A DNA stretch of 64,000 nucleotides, from contig QHXR01000001.1 in NCBI GenBank assembly GCA_003223025.1, positions 570,248 to 634,247 on the forward strand, written 5' to 3'. Both the position numbers and the translations under genes were made by a program. How positions within the stretch are numbered: the stretch's first letter is position 1; each line of letters opens with the position of its first letter. Below the pieces are notes generated by a model, which worked only from the letters and a program-made list of their open reading frames with translations, was not told the DNA's origin and made no database searches. Below are positions 24,268 through 33,124 of this stretch, piece after piece. Origin of the DNA: Acidobacteriota bacterium. Its GTDB lineage: Bacteria > Acidobacteriota > Blastocatellia > Pyrinomonadales > Pyrinomonadaceae.

Positions 24268-25467
24268 TTACACGGTAGCGAGGTATTCTTCAACCGCGAC
24301 CTCAAGAGCTCCGCCGAGCGCCGAGCCCGATGGCGAACCCGGCTCGACCTCCCATCCTTTCATGTTACCGATGATGCTCCGCCGGATCGCATCGTGCAGC
24401 GGGCCGACAATAAACTGCCAGCCATACACGAGACGGCCGCTGATGATGACTCGAGGAATGCCAGTTCCCATGATGACGTTGGCGATCCCGATGCCGAGAT
24501 AATCGCCGATCTTTTCCAGTGTACGACGCGAACGCGTGTCGCCGTTCTCGGCCTTCGCGACGATCTCGACAAAACGCGGAGGCGTCTCGCCCGGACGCAG
24601 CGGACGATCACCGAGATAGAGCGACGCCGCCGACGCCGCTGACGCATAGCGTTCCCAGCATCCGCGGTTTCCACAAACGCAGGCCTTTCCGCCGGCAACG
24701 ATCGTCATGTGGCCGAACTCGCCAGCCATGCCAAGACCCGCTCCGGTTCCGCGATAGACTTCACCGCCGATCACCATTCCGACGCCGATCCCGGTACCGG
24801 AACGCACGAGAATAAAATTCGATGTATTTCCATCCGCGGTTTCGCGGAGCTTTAGACGCGACTCGAACATCGCCGCTGCAGTCGAATCGTTCTCGACGAC
24901 GACCTGCGCATCTGCGACGCGTTGGAGGCGATCGGCGAAAGGAATATTCCGCCAGCCGAGGTTCGGAGCGAATACCATCGAACGCCTCGCCGGATCAGCC
25001 ATACCCGGAACACTCACACCGAGCATACGGAGCGTTTGGCCCGGATGAGCGCGTTTGATCGACTCGATCTTTTCCTGCACGCGCCGGATCGCATGCTCGA
25101 CATCCGGCGGAGTCGAGAATTCGTCTTCATCCGAAACTTCGCCATTCAATCTGGACACGCCGATCTGAGAATGTCGCACGCCAATATTCACGCCGATAAA
25201 ATAACCGTCGTCTGTAAACGAAAGAACGCGCGGCCTTCGACCCGGCTCGCCTGTCGACATCGTCTCCTCGCGGAGGATCCCGCGGGCGACGAGCGGCTTC
25301 ACATTTTCACTAACGGTGCTTTTGTCGATCTTGAGACGTTCGGCGATCTCAGTCCGGGCGATCGGTTGGACGGCCCGGATAAGTCGTAAGAGCAGGCTTC
25401 GTTTAGCCGCGAAATTCAGGTCGCCGTTTTGAAGGAGAGGTGTTGGAAGGACGGGTCCGGAGTCCAT
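24268..25467 (-). CDS. ROK-family transcriptional regulator
   Basis: The protein has 399 residues. Residues 20-80 form a winged helix-turn-helix (LIRAVQPIARTEIAERLKIDKSTVSENVKPLVARGIL). The rest is a ROK sugar-kinase-like fold with GVNIGVRHSQIG, the acidic VENDSTAAAMFE, a GTGIGVGMVIGGEVYRG loop and a zinc-binding CVCGNRGCWE motif. ROK repressors such as NagC bind a sugar or sugar phosphate and release DNA. Here the gene is inside the uronate operon between uxaA and the isomerase gene, with 15- and 19-bp gaps, so it probably senses a uronate or KDG-type intermediate. The kinase-type DxGxT loop is replaced by GVNIGVRHS, so it is unlikely to be a kinase. Confidence 0.85.
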   Translation of the reverse strand: MDSGPVLPTPLLQNGDLNFAAKRSLLLRLIRAVQPIARTEIAERLKIDKSTVSENVKPLVARGILREETMSTGEPGRRPRVLSFTDDGYFIGVNIGVRHSQIGVSRLNGEVSDEDEFSTPPDVEHAIRRVQEKIESIKRAHPGQTLRMLGVSVPGMADPARRSMVFAPNLGWRNIPFADRLQRVADAQVVVENDSTAAAMFESRLKLRETADGNTSNFILVRSGTGIGVGMVIGGEVYRGTGAGLGMAGEFGHMTIVAGGKACVCGNRGCWERYASAASAASLYLGDRPLRPGETPPRFVEIVAKAENGDTRSRRTLEKIGDYLGIGIANVIMGTGIPRVIISGRLVYGWQFIVGPLHDAIRRSIIGNMKGWEVEPGSPSGSALGGALEVAVEEYLATV

Positions 25468-25482
25468 GGTGAGAACGCTGCG

Positions 25483-27057
25483 TTAAAGCGAAACTGTCTG
25501 CTCCGCCCAAAATTGAAACTCTCGATGCTTTAAGATCTCAGCTTTCGCCTCGATATCGCCGCTTGCGACGTTGCGCAGATGTTCGAAGACGCTTGTACCG
25601 ACTTCCGCGATCGACTTCGTGCCTTCGATGATGTCTCCGGCAGATATGTCGATGTCCTGCGACATGCGTTTGAATACTCCGTTATTCGACGCGAGCTTGA
25701 TGACCGGTGCGATCGCATTTCCGATCGTCGTGCCGTTGCCGGTCGTAAAGATGACTGCCGTCGCACCAGCTGCGACGAGCCCCGGTGTCGATTCCTGATC
25801 GTATCCCGGGCCTTGCATGAGATTCACGCCGCGACCCTTTGGAACCTCGGCGTACTCGACGCAATCCTCGATCCTGGTCGTGCCGGCTTTGGCGATCGCA
25901 CCCAGCGACTTGATCGTGATATTCAGAAGTCCGCCGGCCTTGTTACCGGTGCTCGGATTCTGATTCAGCACCGCACCGAATTTCGACGCGTACTCTTTGT
26001 ACCAGTCGACCATCTGATAGATCTTTCGACCGATCGTCGCGTCCTTCGCACGCGACGCGAGGACATGTTCGGCTCCGCAGAATTCCGGAACTTCGGTGAG
26101 CAAAACCGTGCCGCCGCTCTTAACAAGCAGATCGGAACAATAACCCAAAGCCGGATTCGCGGAGATACCAGAAAATCCATCCGAGCTGCCGCATTTCACA
26201 CCGAGCACGAGCTCGCTGATAGGGACTTCCTCGCGAACGCTTTCGTTCACGACCGGCAAAAGCTCCTGGACGTATTTAAGTCCAAGCTCGATCGCCGACT
26301 GCGTTCCGCCGACATCCTGAATGCCGATCTTGAATACAGGTTTCTGGATCGGCGTCTCGCGCTTCGTGAGATATTTTTCGACGAATGAAAGATTTGTTTT
26401 CTCGCAGCCGAGATCGATGAGGATCACGCCGCCGACGTTCGGATGATCCGCGTAGTTCGAAAGCGTCCGCATCATCACATCGAGAGTCGAGCCATCCTGA
26501 CAACCGCACCCTTTATTGTGCGGGATCGCGACGACGCCGTCGACGTTCGGAAATTTCTCGCGGCTGTAATGCATGAACTCCGACATCATCGAGATCTGCA
26601 TCGCCTCATGACTTGCACACATCGACGTCGGAACTATCAGTACGAAATTCCGTGTGCCGACGCGCCCATCCGGTCGACGAAATCCTTGAAAGGTTTGCAG
26701 TTCGTTCTCGGCAATGTAGTTTGGTGCCGGATTATGAAGGTCCTCGGAAAGATCCCGCACGACCGGAACATCGTCGGTCATGTTCTCGTGTGAGATCCAT
26801 TCGCCTTTTTCGATGCCGGTCGAGGTGCCGATCGGTTGGCCGTACTGACGCACAAATTCACCTGCCGGGATCTGCCGCGTCGCAAAGCGATGTCCGGGCG
26901 GAACAGCGCCGGCGAGGATGAGCGGACTACCATCCGGAAGTACCAGCGCCAGTCCGGCGTAGGTCTCGTTCTTCACGACCGCGACGTTGTCGTCATCGTT
27001 GACGATGATCGCGTAGTCGCTGATCGGAGCGCCGGTCTGAGGGGAAGTGTCGTACAT
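25483..27057 (-). CDS. uxaA: Altronate dehydratase
   Basis: The protein has 524 residues, slightly longer than E. coli UxaA. An N-terminal SAF domain (about residues 10-110) is joined to the dehydratase core. Conserved Cys and Gly motifs are visible: HNKGCGCQDGS, DLGCEKTN, VLGVKCGSSDGFSG, EVPEFCGAEH and FTTGNGTTIGNAIAPVIK. The enzyme uses Fe(II) to dehydrate D-altronate to KDG in galacturonate catabolism. It starts 4 bp after the stop of the NagB-like gene, which leads the operon. UxaC and UxaB, which should supply altronate, are not encoded in the window. Confidence 0.92.
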   Translation of the reverse strand: MYDTSPQTGAPISDYAIIVNDDDNVAVVKNETYAGLALVLPDGSPLILAGAVPPGHRFATRQIPAGEFVRQYGQPIGTSTGIEKGEWISHENMTDDVPVVRDLSEDLHNPAPNYIAENELQTFQGFRRPDGRVGTRNFVLIVPTSMCASHEAMQISMMSEFMHYSREKFPNVDGVVAIPHNKGCGCQDGSTLDVMMRTLSNYADHPNVGGVILIDLGCEKTNLSFVEKYLTKRETPIQKPVFKIGIQDVGGTQSAIELGLKYVQELLPVVNESVREEVPISELVLGVKCGSSDGFSGISANPALGYCSDLLVKSGGTVLLTEVPEFCGAEHVLASRAKDATIGRKIYQMVDWYKEYASKFGAVLNQNPSTGNKAGGLLNITIKSLGAIAKAGTTRIEDCVEYAEVPKGRGVNLMQGPGYDQESTPGLVAAGATAVIFTTGNGTTIGNAIAPVIKLASNNGVFKRMSQDIDISAGDIIEGTKSIAEVGTSVFEHLRNVASGDIEAKAEILKHREFQFWAEQTVSL

Positions 27058-27060
27058 AAT

Positions 27061-27984
27061 CTAAAAAAGGTCGGGTAGCACGAACGATCTTACGTTCGGA
27101 TGCAGCCGTATCCAAAGTCCGGGATTTTCGTCGAGCTGTTTTTCGCGCTCGGACTCGTCGGTCGCGATCTCTTCCGAAATGAATCGCGCAAAACTAGGCT
27201 TCTTAGCCGGAGCCGTCGAGGCGTCGACAATGGACTGCACGATCTTTTTTGCTCCCAGTATCATTGCCGGTCCGAGCGTAAGTATATGCGTCGCGCCCCG
27301 GCACTCTTCTTCGTCGGCATTCGAGACTTTGCTTCCGCCGACCTTGAACTTGTTAATGTGATGTTCGAGTATACTGCTCGAAATTGGAATGATACCGCCG
27401 ACGTCATTGAATCGAGCACCCGAGCCCGGCTTGATGTAACAAAGATGTGAAGCGGCTTCCGCTTCAGGACCGAAACCGAGGAGAAAGATATCGATACCGC
27501 CGAGCGCGTCGAGCTTCTCTAGATACGAAATGAATTCGCCCTCGATGTCGTCTGTTTCGGTCTGCATCGGCGTAAAGCTTTTTACTTTTTTGAAGAAGTC
27601 GTCTCCGAGCAGTCGTTCGAAATCGCGGACAAAGCTCAGGCCGTTATTCATCCGCATGGGTGCGAGTGCGTCCTGTGTGAAGGCGTGAAGACGTCCAAGC
27701 AGATCATCGATCTCGCTCGTCTTTGCAAGATCCGAGATGATCTTATACATCGCCTGTGCACCTCGGCCGCCTAACAAAACGATTACGATATCGCCGTCTT
27801 TGGAAGCCGCATATTGGACAAGCTCATCGAACATTGCTCTGCCGACTGCCGCTTCGGTGTCGAGCATTTGATACTGAAACGAAGATGTCGGAGCTTCCGG
27901 GATCGAGACATTTGCCGACGTTTCAAGCCAGATATTTTCGTCGGTTGTCCGAGGTCTGATAATTTTTCGTTCGGAGGTCTGCAT
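27061..27984 (-). CDS. NagB-like sugar isomerase/deaminase-family protein, first gene of the uronate operon
   Basis: The start at 27984 (MQTSERKIIRPRTTDENIWLE) is preferred; the longer frame to 28074 would run through the operator palindrome. The 307-residue product follows the NagB/6-phosphogluconolactonase fold: DIVIVLLGGRGAQAMYKIIS, FLLGFGPEAEAASHLCYIKP in place of the GIGxDGHIAFNEP loop, ATHILTLGPAMILGAKKI, and IRLHPNVRSFVLPDLF at the end. The Asp and His of the NagB catalytic loop are not in their usual places, so the chemistry must differ. NagB works by aldose-ketose isomerisation, so an isomerase replacing UxaC is a reasonable hypothesis, not more. Confidence 0.75.
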   Translation of the reverse strand: MQTSERKIIRPRTTDENIWLETSANVSIPEAPTSSFQYQMLDTEAAVGRAMFDELVQYAASKDGDIVIVLLGGRGAQAMYKIISDLAKTSEIDDLLGRLHAFTQDALAPMRMNNGLSFVRDFERLLGDDFFKKVKSFTPMQTETDDIEGEFISYLEKLDALGGIDIFLLGFGPEAEAASHLCYIKPGSGARFNDVGGIIPISSSILEHHINKFKVGGSKVSNADEEECRGATHILTLGPAMILGAKKIVQSIVDASTAPAKKPSFARFISEEIATDESEREKQLDENPGLWIRLHPNVRSFVLPDLF

Positions 27985-28008
27985 CTCGAAGTTGTGTTGC
28001 CATATTCT

Positions 28009-28025
28009 AATTGGTTTAACCAATT
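28009..28025. promoter_or_regulatory. Perfect operator palindrome upstream of the leftward uronate operon
   Basis: AATTGGTTTAACCAATT is a 17-bp palindrome with a single central base. It differs from the TonB-receptor operator at 49301-49317 only in the two bases flanking the centre. The core resembles the ATTGGTATACCAAT sites known for ExuR/UxuR regulators of the GntR/FadR family. It lies about 25 bp upstream of the NagB-like start. Confidence 0.8.
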
Positions 28026-28163
28026 TATTGCAAATCTTTTTTTCAATTTTGAGGGCAGAGTTACTGGAAAACACTGCAAATGTCTAATATTTGCCGAATA
28101 GACGTCATCGCGAATCCTTGACAACACGTGCGCAAATCGTCGAAACTATTCACCACTTTCAAG

Positions 28164-28179
28164 AAATGGTATTACCTTT
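28164..28179. promoter_or_regulatory. Imperfect operator copy upstream of the rightward uronate operon
   Basis: AAATGGTATTACCTTT shares the core GGTATTACC with the perfect sites and keeps dyad symmetry except at one pair. It lies about 35 bp before the SDR start at 28213, a position suited to repression. A further ATACC half-site follows at about 28185. Confidence 0.6.
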
Positions 28180-28212
28180 CGGCAATACCGAACGCTGTAC
28201 GCATAATTTTAT

Positions 28213-28989
28213 ATGAGTCATCCCGGATTTGACCTGACCGGCCGGACGGCGGTCGTCGTCGGCGGCACTTCAGGAATCGGACGAGCGATAGCCCATGGAC
28301 TTGCACAAGCAGGTGCGGATGTCGTTTGTACGTCGCGTCGAGCTGAAGAAGTTGACAAGACGGCGCTCGAGATCGAAGGACTCGCACGCAGGACCGCCCG
28401 ACTTACCTCCGATGTGTCGAGTCGCGAGTCGATCGACAAGCTTCTTTCGGACTGTGTCGCCGCATTCGGCAAGATCGATATTCTCGTAAACTCCGCCGGA
28501 CGTACGAAGCGCGAGCCGACCGTCGATCAAAGCGAAGAAGATTGGAACGCGATACTGGAAACGAATCTCACGGGAACCCTTCGCACATGTCAGGCGTTCG
28601 GCCGTCACATGATCGAGAACGGCTACGGCCGAATCATCAACATCGCATCGCTATCGACGTTTGTCTCGCTATTTGAGGTCGCGGCGTATTCGGCGAGCAA
28701 AGCCGCGGTCGCGTCGCTGACGAAGTCCCTTGCGATCGAATGGGCGAAGCATGGAGTGAATGTGAACGCGATCGCTCCGGGTGTATTCCGGACTGCACTC
28801 AACACAAAGCTTTTGGATGAAACCCCGCGGGGTCAGGAATTTCTCACTCGAACGCCGATGGGCCGCTTCGGCAACGTTGAAGAACTTGCTGGTGCGGCCG
28901 TTTTTCTCGCGTCCGACGCCGCGAGTTATGTAACAGGCGAAGTGCTCGTAGTCGACGGCGGATTTTTGGCGAGCGGTGTGAATCAGTAA
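28213..28989 (+). CDS. Second KduD-like SDR oxidoreductase
   Basis: The protein has 258 residues and is a classical SDR with VGGTSGIGRAIA, NSAGRTKREPTVD, NIASLSTF, YSASKAAVASLTK and VTGEVLVVDGGFLASG. It is as close to KduD/gluconate-5-dehydrogenase as to other subfamilies, and is clearly a paralogue of the SDR at 22314. As the first gene of the rightward operon it is separated from the rest by palindromic repeats. In a locus with UxaA but no UxaB, it is the best candidate for a tagaturonate or fructuronate reductase; this is inference. The start codon ATG 28213 follows a TATA-rich stretch with weak Shine-Dalgarno. Confidence 0.85.
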   Translation: MSHPGFDLTGRTAVVVGGTSGIGRAIAHGLAQAGADVVCTSRRAEEVDKTALEIEGLARRTARLTSDVSSRESIDKLLSDCVAAFGKIDILVNSAGRTKREPTVDQSEEDWNAILETNLTGTLRTCQAFGRHMIENGYGRIINIASLSTFVSLFEVAAYSASKAAVASLTKSLAIEWAKHGVNVNAIAPGVFRTALNTKLLDETPRGQEFLTRTPMGRFGNVEELAGAAVFLASDAASYVTGEVLVVDGGFLASGVNQ

Positions 28990-29396
28990 CCGGTGCATGC
29001 CGAAGTGGTCGACGGAAGATATTTCCCGCGAAATACACGAAAAGGACGCGAAAAATAAGAACCTCTTCCTTTCGCGTATTTTCGCGTATTTCGCGGGCAA
29101 TCGACCGGTTTTGGTCCTAGTCGCCAAGGGCGACAAACATTAAAGCCTGGGGTTGAGGAGCGAAGCGAGCGAAACCCTAGGAACGTATGACGGTTGTGTC
29201 CGCTCGCTGAAGGCGAGCAACAACGCGACGTTGTTCGGCCCCTTCAGGGTCGGATCAATCTTTGCGATCCTACCGAGGGTTTCTTCGCTTCGCTTATCAA
29301 CCCTAGGCTTTAATGTTCGTCGCCTTTGGCGACAAGAGAAGCGTCTTCATTCAATGTGTCGCCTCTCCATCACGTCCGGACGCCGAACTCTTTTAG
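28990..29396. repeat. Two nested palindromic elements between SDR and M24 genes
   Basis: The first, about 29022-29098, pairs CCCGCGAAATACACGAAAAGG with CGCGTATTTCGCGGGCAA. The second has arms at 29120-29156 and 29298-29333 (TCGCCAAGGGCGAC... against ...GTCGCCTTTGGCGA, with ACATTAAAGCCTGGG/CCCTAGGCTTTAATGT). Between them lie inner hairpins such as GCTCGCTGAAGGCGAGC. No open frame of credible coding character is seen; the M24 promoter or read-through must cross it. Confidence 0.8.
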
Positions 29397-30524
29397 ATGA
29401 ACTCCGAAGTCGAAATCAAAACCGAACGGATCGTAAAGATGCTTCGCGCCGAAGATCTCGATGCTGTTCTCTTGAACACGCAGCACAATTTCGCGTGGCT
29501 CACGTGCGGCGGTTCGAATGGGATCGATCTCAGTCGTGAGAACGGCGCAGGATTTCTTTGCGTTACGAAAACAGGGAAGCGAACGATCGTTGCAAACAAC
29601 ATCGAGATCGATCGACTTCTCACCGAAGAGATCGCTTCATCCTCCTTTGAACCTGTCGAAGTCACATGGCAGGCAGAAAAAGATCCTCAAACGATCTTGA
29701 ATGCGGCGAAATCCGTTGCTGGTGGTGGCACGATCGGGTGCGACATCGCGTTTCCGGAAGCTCGCTTGATTGAACCTTTGATCGCGTCATGCCGGTATGA
29801 ACTGACGCCGGAAGAGATCGATCGTTTTCGCGAACTCGGACACGATGCGGGCGAGGCTCTAAATAACGTCACCTCGAAACTCGTTCCCGGTCAATCAGAA
29901 AATGAAGTCGCTCGGATCGTTCGTGATGAGCTCGGCAAGTACCAAATATATTCAGTCGTCACACTCATCGCGGGAGACGATAGAATTGCAAAATATCGTC
30001 ATCCCGTTCCATCGGATAATGTTTGGAAAAATACGATCTTGATCGTCGTCTGCGCGCGACGTAACGGTTTGATCGCTAGCTTGAGTCGGATTATATGCGC
30101 CGGAGATATTCCGTCGGATCTTCATCGACGAACTGTTGCCTGCGCCGCGGTGAACGCTGCTCTTTACGATGCGACAAAGATAGGTGCGACCGGTTCCGAA
30201 CTCTACGCGGTCGCCGTCGACGCATATGCCGGGCTGGGATTCGCTGACGAGATCGCAAAACATCATCAAGGCGGGGCCGCCGGATATCGCACACGCGACT
30301 GGGTCGCACATCCCGGCAGCAACGATATCGTAAAGGCGAACCAGGCGTTCGCGTGGAATCCGTCGATCACTGGAACAAAAACTGAGGAAACCGGAATTCT
30401 CACGGATGCAGGTTTCGAAGTCGTTACCGCGTCGCCCGGATTTCCGATCATCTCGACTTTTATAAACGGGCGTGAATATTTCTCTCCCGGAATCCTGTCA
30501 CTTTCAAAAGGAGCTACTGCATGA
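29397..30524 (+). CDS. M24-fold (Xaa-Pro aminopeptidase/creatinase-like) protein with degenerate metal site
   Basis: The protein has 375 residues. The N-terminal creatinase domain (IVKMLRAEDLDAVLLNTQHNFAWLTCGG) is followed by a pita-bread M24 domain. In M24 peptidases two metal ions are held by Asp, Asp, His, Glu, Glu. Here the strand expected to carry the two Asp reads ILIVVCARRNGLIASLSRI, with Val and Ser at those positions. The first Glu position reads AWNPSI. The His of KHHQGGAAGYRTRDW and the second Glu (TEETGILTD) remain. It is therefore unlikely to be a normal metallopeptidase. It overlaps the transporter gene by 4 bp and sits in a uronate operon, so a role in sugar-acid metabolism or sensing is possible. 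Confidence 0.8.
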   Translation: MNSEVEIKTERIVKMLRAEDLDAVLLNTQHNFAWLTCGGSNGIDLSRENGAGFLCVTKTGKRTIVANNIEIDRLLTEEIASSSFEPVEVTWQAEKDPQTILNAAKSVAGGGTIGCDIAFPEARLIEPLIASCRYELTPEEIDRFRELGHDAGEALNNVTSKLVPGQSENEVARIVRDELGKYQIYSVVTLIAGDDRIAKYRHPVPSDNVWKNTILIVVCARRNGLIASLSRIICAGDIPSDLHRRTVACAAVNAALYDATKIGATGSELYAVAVDAYAGLGFADEIAKHHQGGAAGYRTRDWVAHPGSNDIVKANQAFAWNPSITGTKTEETGILTDAGFEVVTASPGFPIISTFINGREYFSPGILSLSKGATA

Positions 30525-32014
30525 ACGAAACCGCGGGGATCGACGACTTTGAAGAAGCGAAATCGCAATCGGAAATCTCACCACCGCAGGAATCGGCTGA
30601 GAGCATCACCGGCACGATCGCGTCAGCCGCAGGCGAAGTTGTGACGCGGGTCGGAAGTCGCCGCTGGCTGATCTGCTCGCTCCTTTTCTTCGCTGCGACG
30701 ATCAACTATGTCGATCGTCAGGTGATCGGTATTTTGAAGCCCACGCTGCAAACCGAATTCGGATGGACCGAGCTCGACTATTCGTGGATCATCTTCTCAT
30801 TTCAAACCGCGTACGCCATCGGCCTTCTATTCGTCGGCAAGTTGATGGATCGGATCGGCACGAAGATCGGATTTGCACTCGCGATAATCGTCTGGAGCAT
30901 TGCCGCGATCGCGCACGCATGGGCTGTCGGGATCGGAACCGTGGCGAGCCCCGTCGTCGCGCCGATCGTTTATGGCATCGTCGGAGCGTTCAATTCGATA
31001 AGCGCGTTATTCGGTGCTGCACCCTGGACGTTCACTCTTTCCGTTTCGGTCGTCGGCTTCATGGTCGCGAGATTCTTTCTCGGACTCGGCGAAGCAGGGA
31101 ACTTTCCGGCTTCGATCAAAACCGTCGCGGAATGGTTTCCGAAAAAAGAGCGTGCACTTTCAACCGGGATATTCAACGCCGGCACAAATGTCGGAGCACT
31201 CGCGACACCGCTTCTCGTACCGGTCATCGTGCTCACCTGGGGATGGTACGAGGCGTTCATCATCACCGGCATACTTGGTTTCATTTGGCTGGCGTTTTGG
31301 CTCTTGATCTATAAGCGTCCGGAAGACGACAAGCGTCTGTCGAAGACCGAGTTGGCCTACATTCAGAGCGACCCCGCCGAACCGACGACTCGTGTTCCAT
31401 GGCGACGATTGTTTCCGCATCGACAGACGTGGGCATTTTCGATTGGGAAGTTTCTTACCGACCCGATCTGGTGGGTTTATCTTTTCTGGCTTCCGGATTT
31501 TCTCGGCAAAAAATACGGTCTCGATCTAAAGACTTTCGGCATCCCGATCGCGGTTATCTACATCATTGCCGACTTTGGAAGCATCGGCGGCGGCTACATC
31601 TCCGGTGCGTTGATCAAACGCGGATGGTCGATCAATAAAAGTCGCAAAACCGCGATGTTGATATGCGCTCTCGCGGTAGTCCCGATCGTCTTCGCATCGA
31701 TCACATCAAATCTTTGGGTCTCGGTAATCCTGATTGGTATCGCCGCCGCGGCGCATCAAGGCTGGTCGGCAAACATCTTTACGATATCGTCGGATATGTT
31801 TCCGAAACAGGCAGTCGGTTCGGTTGTCGGCATCGGTGGAATGATGGGAGCAGTCGGCGGAATGATCATCTCTCCGCTCGTCGGGTACATTTTGCAAACG
31901 ACCGGAAGTTATGTTCCGATCTTTGTCATCGCGGCTTCGGCTTATCTTCTCGCATTGCTTATAATCCATCTGCTCGCACCGAGACTCGAGCCTGCCGCGA
32001 TCAGATATGAATAA
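30521..32014 (+). CDS. Hexuronate MFS transporter (ExuT-like)
   Basis: The protein has 497 residues with about twelve membrane helices. The MFS signature after helix 2 (GKLMDRIGTKIGF) and the ExuT-type stretch FLGLGEAGNFPASIKTVAEWFPKKERA are clear, as is GTNVGALATPLL. A hydrophilic N-terminus of about 45 residues precedes the first helix, and an extra segment of about 35 residues lies between helices 3 and 4 (VGIGTVASPVVAPIVYGIVG). ExuT carries galacturonate and glucuronate with protons across the inner membrane. Start overlaps the upstream stop (ATGA) and its end overlaps eda by 8 bp, so all three are translationally coupled. Confidence 0.88.
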   Translation: MNETAGIDDFEEAKSQSEISPPQESAESITGTIASAAGEVVTRVGSRRWLICSLLFFAATINYVDRQVIGILKPTLQTEFGWTELDYSWIIFSFQTAYAIGLLFVGKLMDRIGTKIGFALAIIVWSIAAIAHAWAVGIGTVASPVVAPIVYGIVGAFNSISALFGAAPWTFTLSVSVVGFMVARFFLGLGEAGNFPASIKTVAEWFPKKERALSTGIFNAGTNVGALATPLLVPVIVLTWGWYEAFIITGILGFIWLAFWLLIYKRPEDDKRLSKTELAYIQSDPAEPTTRVPWRRLFPHRQTWAFSIGKFLTDPIWWVYLFWLPDFLGKKYGLDLKTFGIPIAVIYIIADFGSIGGGYISGALIKRGWSINKSRKTAMLICALAVVPIVFASITSNLWVSVILIGIAAAAHQGWSANIFTISSDMFPKQAVGSVVGIGGMMGAVGGMIISPLVGYILQTTGSYVPIFVIAASAYLLALLIIHLLAPRLEPAAIRYE

Positions 32015-32660
32015 ACAAGAAGTTGCCGCCCGCATTTGTGAAGGCGGAGTCATCCCGGTCATAAGAGCTTCTTCGCATGAAGAGGCTCTCGCCGTTATTG
32101 ACGCGATCGCCGCCGGCGGGATCACGACGATCGAGGTCACGATGACGGTGCCGAAAGCGGTCGAACTCATCGCGATGCTGACAAAGGAACGAGAAGATCT
32201 GCTGATCGGTGCGGGATCCGTGCTCGATCCGGAAACCGCCCGCGAGTGTATCGCGGCCGGAGCTCAATTCATCGTCAGTCCGGCGACGAATTTCGATACG
32301 ATCGTTTATTGCAACGAGGCTGAAATAGCGATCATGCCCGGTGCGCTGACGCCGACCGAGGTCGTCAACGCTTGGGATGCGGGTGCGGATTTCATAAAAG
32401 TTTTCCCGGCCGATTCGATGGGTGGCGCGAAATATCTGAAATCATTGAAAGCGCCATTGCCGCAGATCAAATTGATTCCAACGGGTGGAGTCTCGCAGTC
32501 GACTGCGGCGGATTTTATCAAGGCCGGAGCTGAGGCAGTTGGAGTTGGTGCGGATCTCGTGGATATCAAAGCGATCCGTGAGGGAAGAGCGGGCGACATC
32601 ACGGCGGCGGCTAAGAAGTATTTGGAGATTGTGAGAGAGGCCAGGGGGCTCGTAGAATAA
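32007..32660 (+). CDS. eda: KDPG/KHG aldolase
   Basis: The protein has 217 residues, the usual length. The class I aldolase signature is complete: catalytic Glu in TIEVTMTVPKA, GAGSVLDPE, the Schiff-base Lys in DFIKVFPADSMGG, and the phosphate-binding PTGGVS and GVGADLVD loops. Eda splits KDPG made by KdgK into pyruvate and glyceraldehyde-3-phosphate. It ends the rightward uronate operon and is followed by a 460-bp repeat region. No Edd dehydratase is nearby, in line with a uronate rather than gluconate role. Confidence 0.94.
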   Translation: MNKQEVAARICEGGVIPVIRASSHEEALAVIDAIAAGGITTIEVTMTVPKAVELIAMLTKEREDLLIGAGSVLDPETARECIAAGAQFIVSPATNFDTIVYCNEAEIAIMPGALTPTEVVNAWDAGADFIKVFPADSMGGAKYLKSLKAPLPQIKLIPTGGVSQSTAADFIKAGAEAVGVGADLVDIKAIREGRAGDITAAAKKYLEIVREARGLVE

Positions 32661-33124
32661 TTTTGCCCGCGAAATACGCGAAAAGGACGCGAAAAAGAAG
32701 ATAAGCTTTTGCCGCGAATAGCTAATGCACGCTAATGGAAATCAATTCTTCATTAGCGATATTTTCATTATTAGCGGGCAAGAATTCTTTTTCGTGTCCT
32801 TTTCGCGTATTTCGCGGGCAATATTCTTTAGCGAAAGGAATATCGGCTTTAGCCCAAATGAACGACCCGGCGCTTTAGCCGGGGTTAGCGGCTAAAGAAA
32901 GTTTTTGGCTTTAGCCCAAATGAATTGCCCGGGGTTAGGGTACAGGAAAAGGGTTTGGCTTTAGCCCAAATGAATTGCCCCGGCGCTTTAGCCCGGGGTT
33001 AGCCAGAAAACAATTCTTCGCCTTAGCCGAAAACACAGCCCGGACCTGTTCGCCACGGCAACCCCGGGCTAAAGCGCCGGGGCAATTCATGTTCGGCTAA
33101 AGCCACGGACAGTCGATCGGCACC
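32661..33124. repeat. Composite repeat region after eda
   Basis: Left part: about 32664-32822, arms TGCCCGCGAAATACGCGAAA and its near-complement TTTCGCGTATTTCGCGGGCA, with GCTAATGCACGCTAATG inside. Right part: about 32840-33110, several copies of GGCTTTAGCCCAAATGAA followed by CCGGCGCTTTAGCC(C)GGGGTTAG, the last one reversed (CCCCGGGCTAAAGCGCCGGGG). The two sets separate convergent genes and probably act as terminators. No coding sequence is seen. Confidence 0.8.

Noticed and set aside
28000-28074. N-terminal extension of the NagB-like protein
   Set aside because: It would read through the operator palindrome and promoter region; the ATG at 27984 is a better start.
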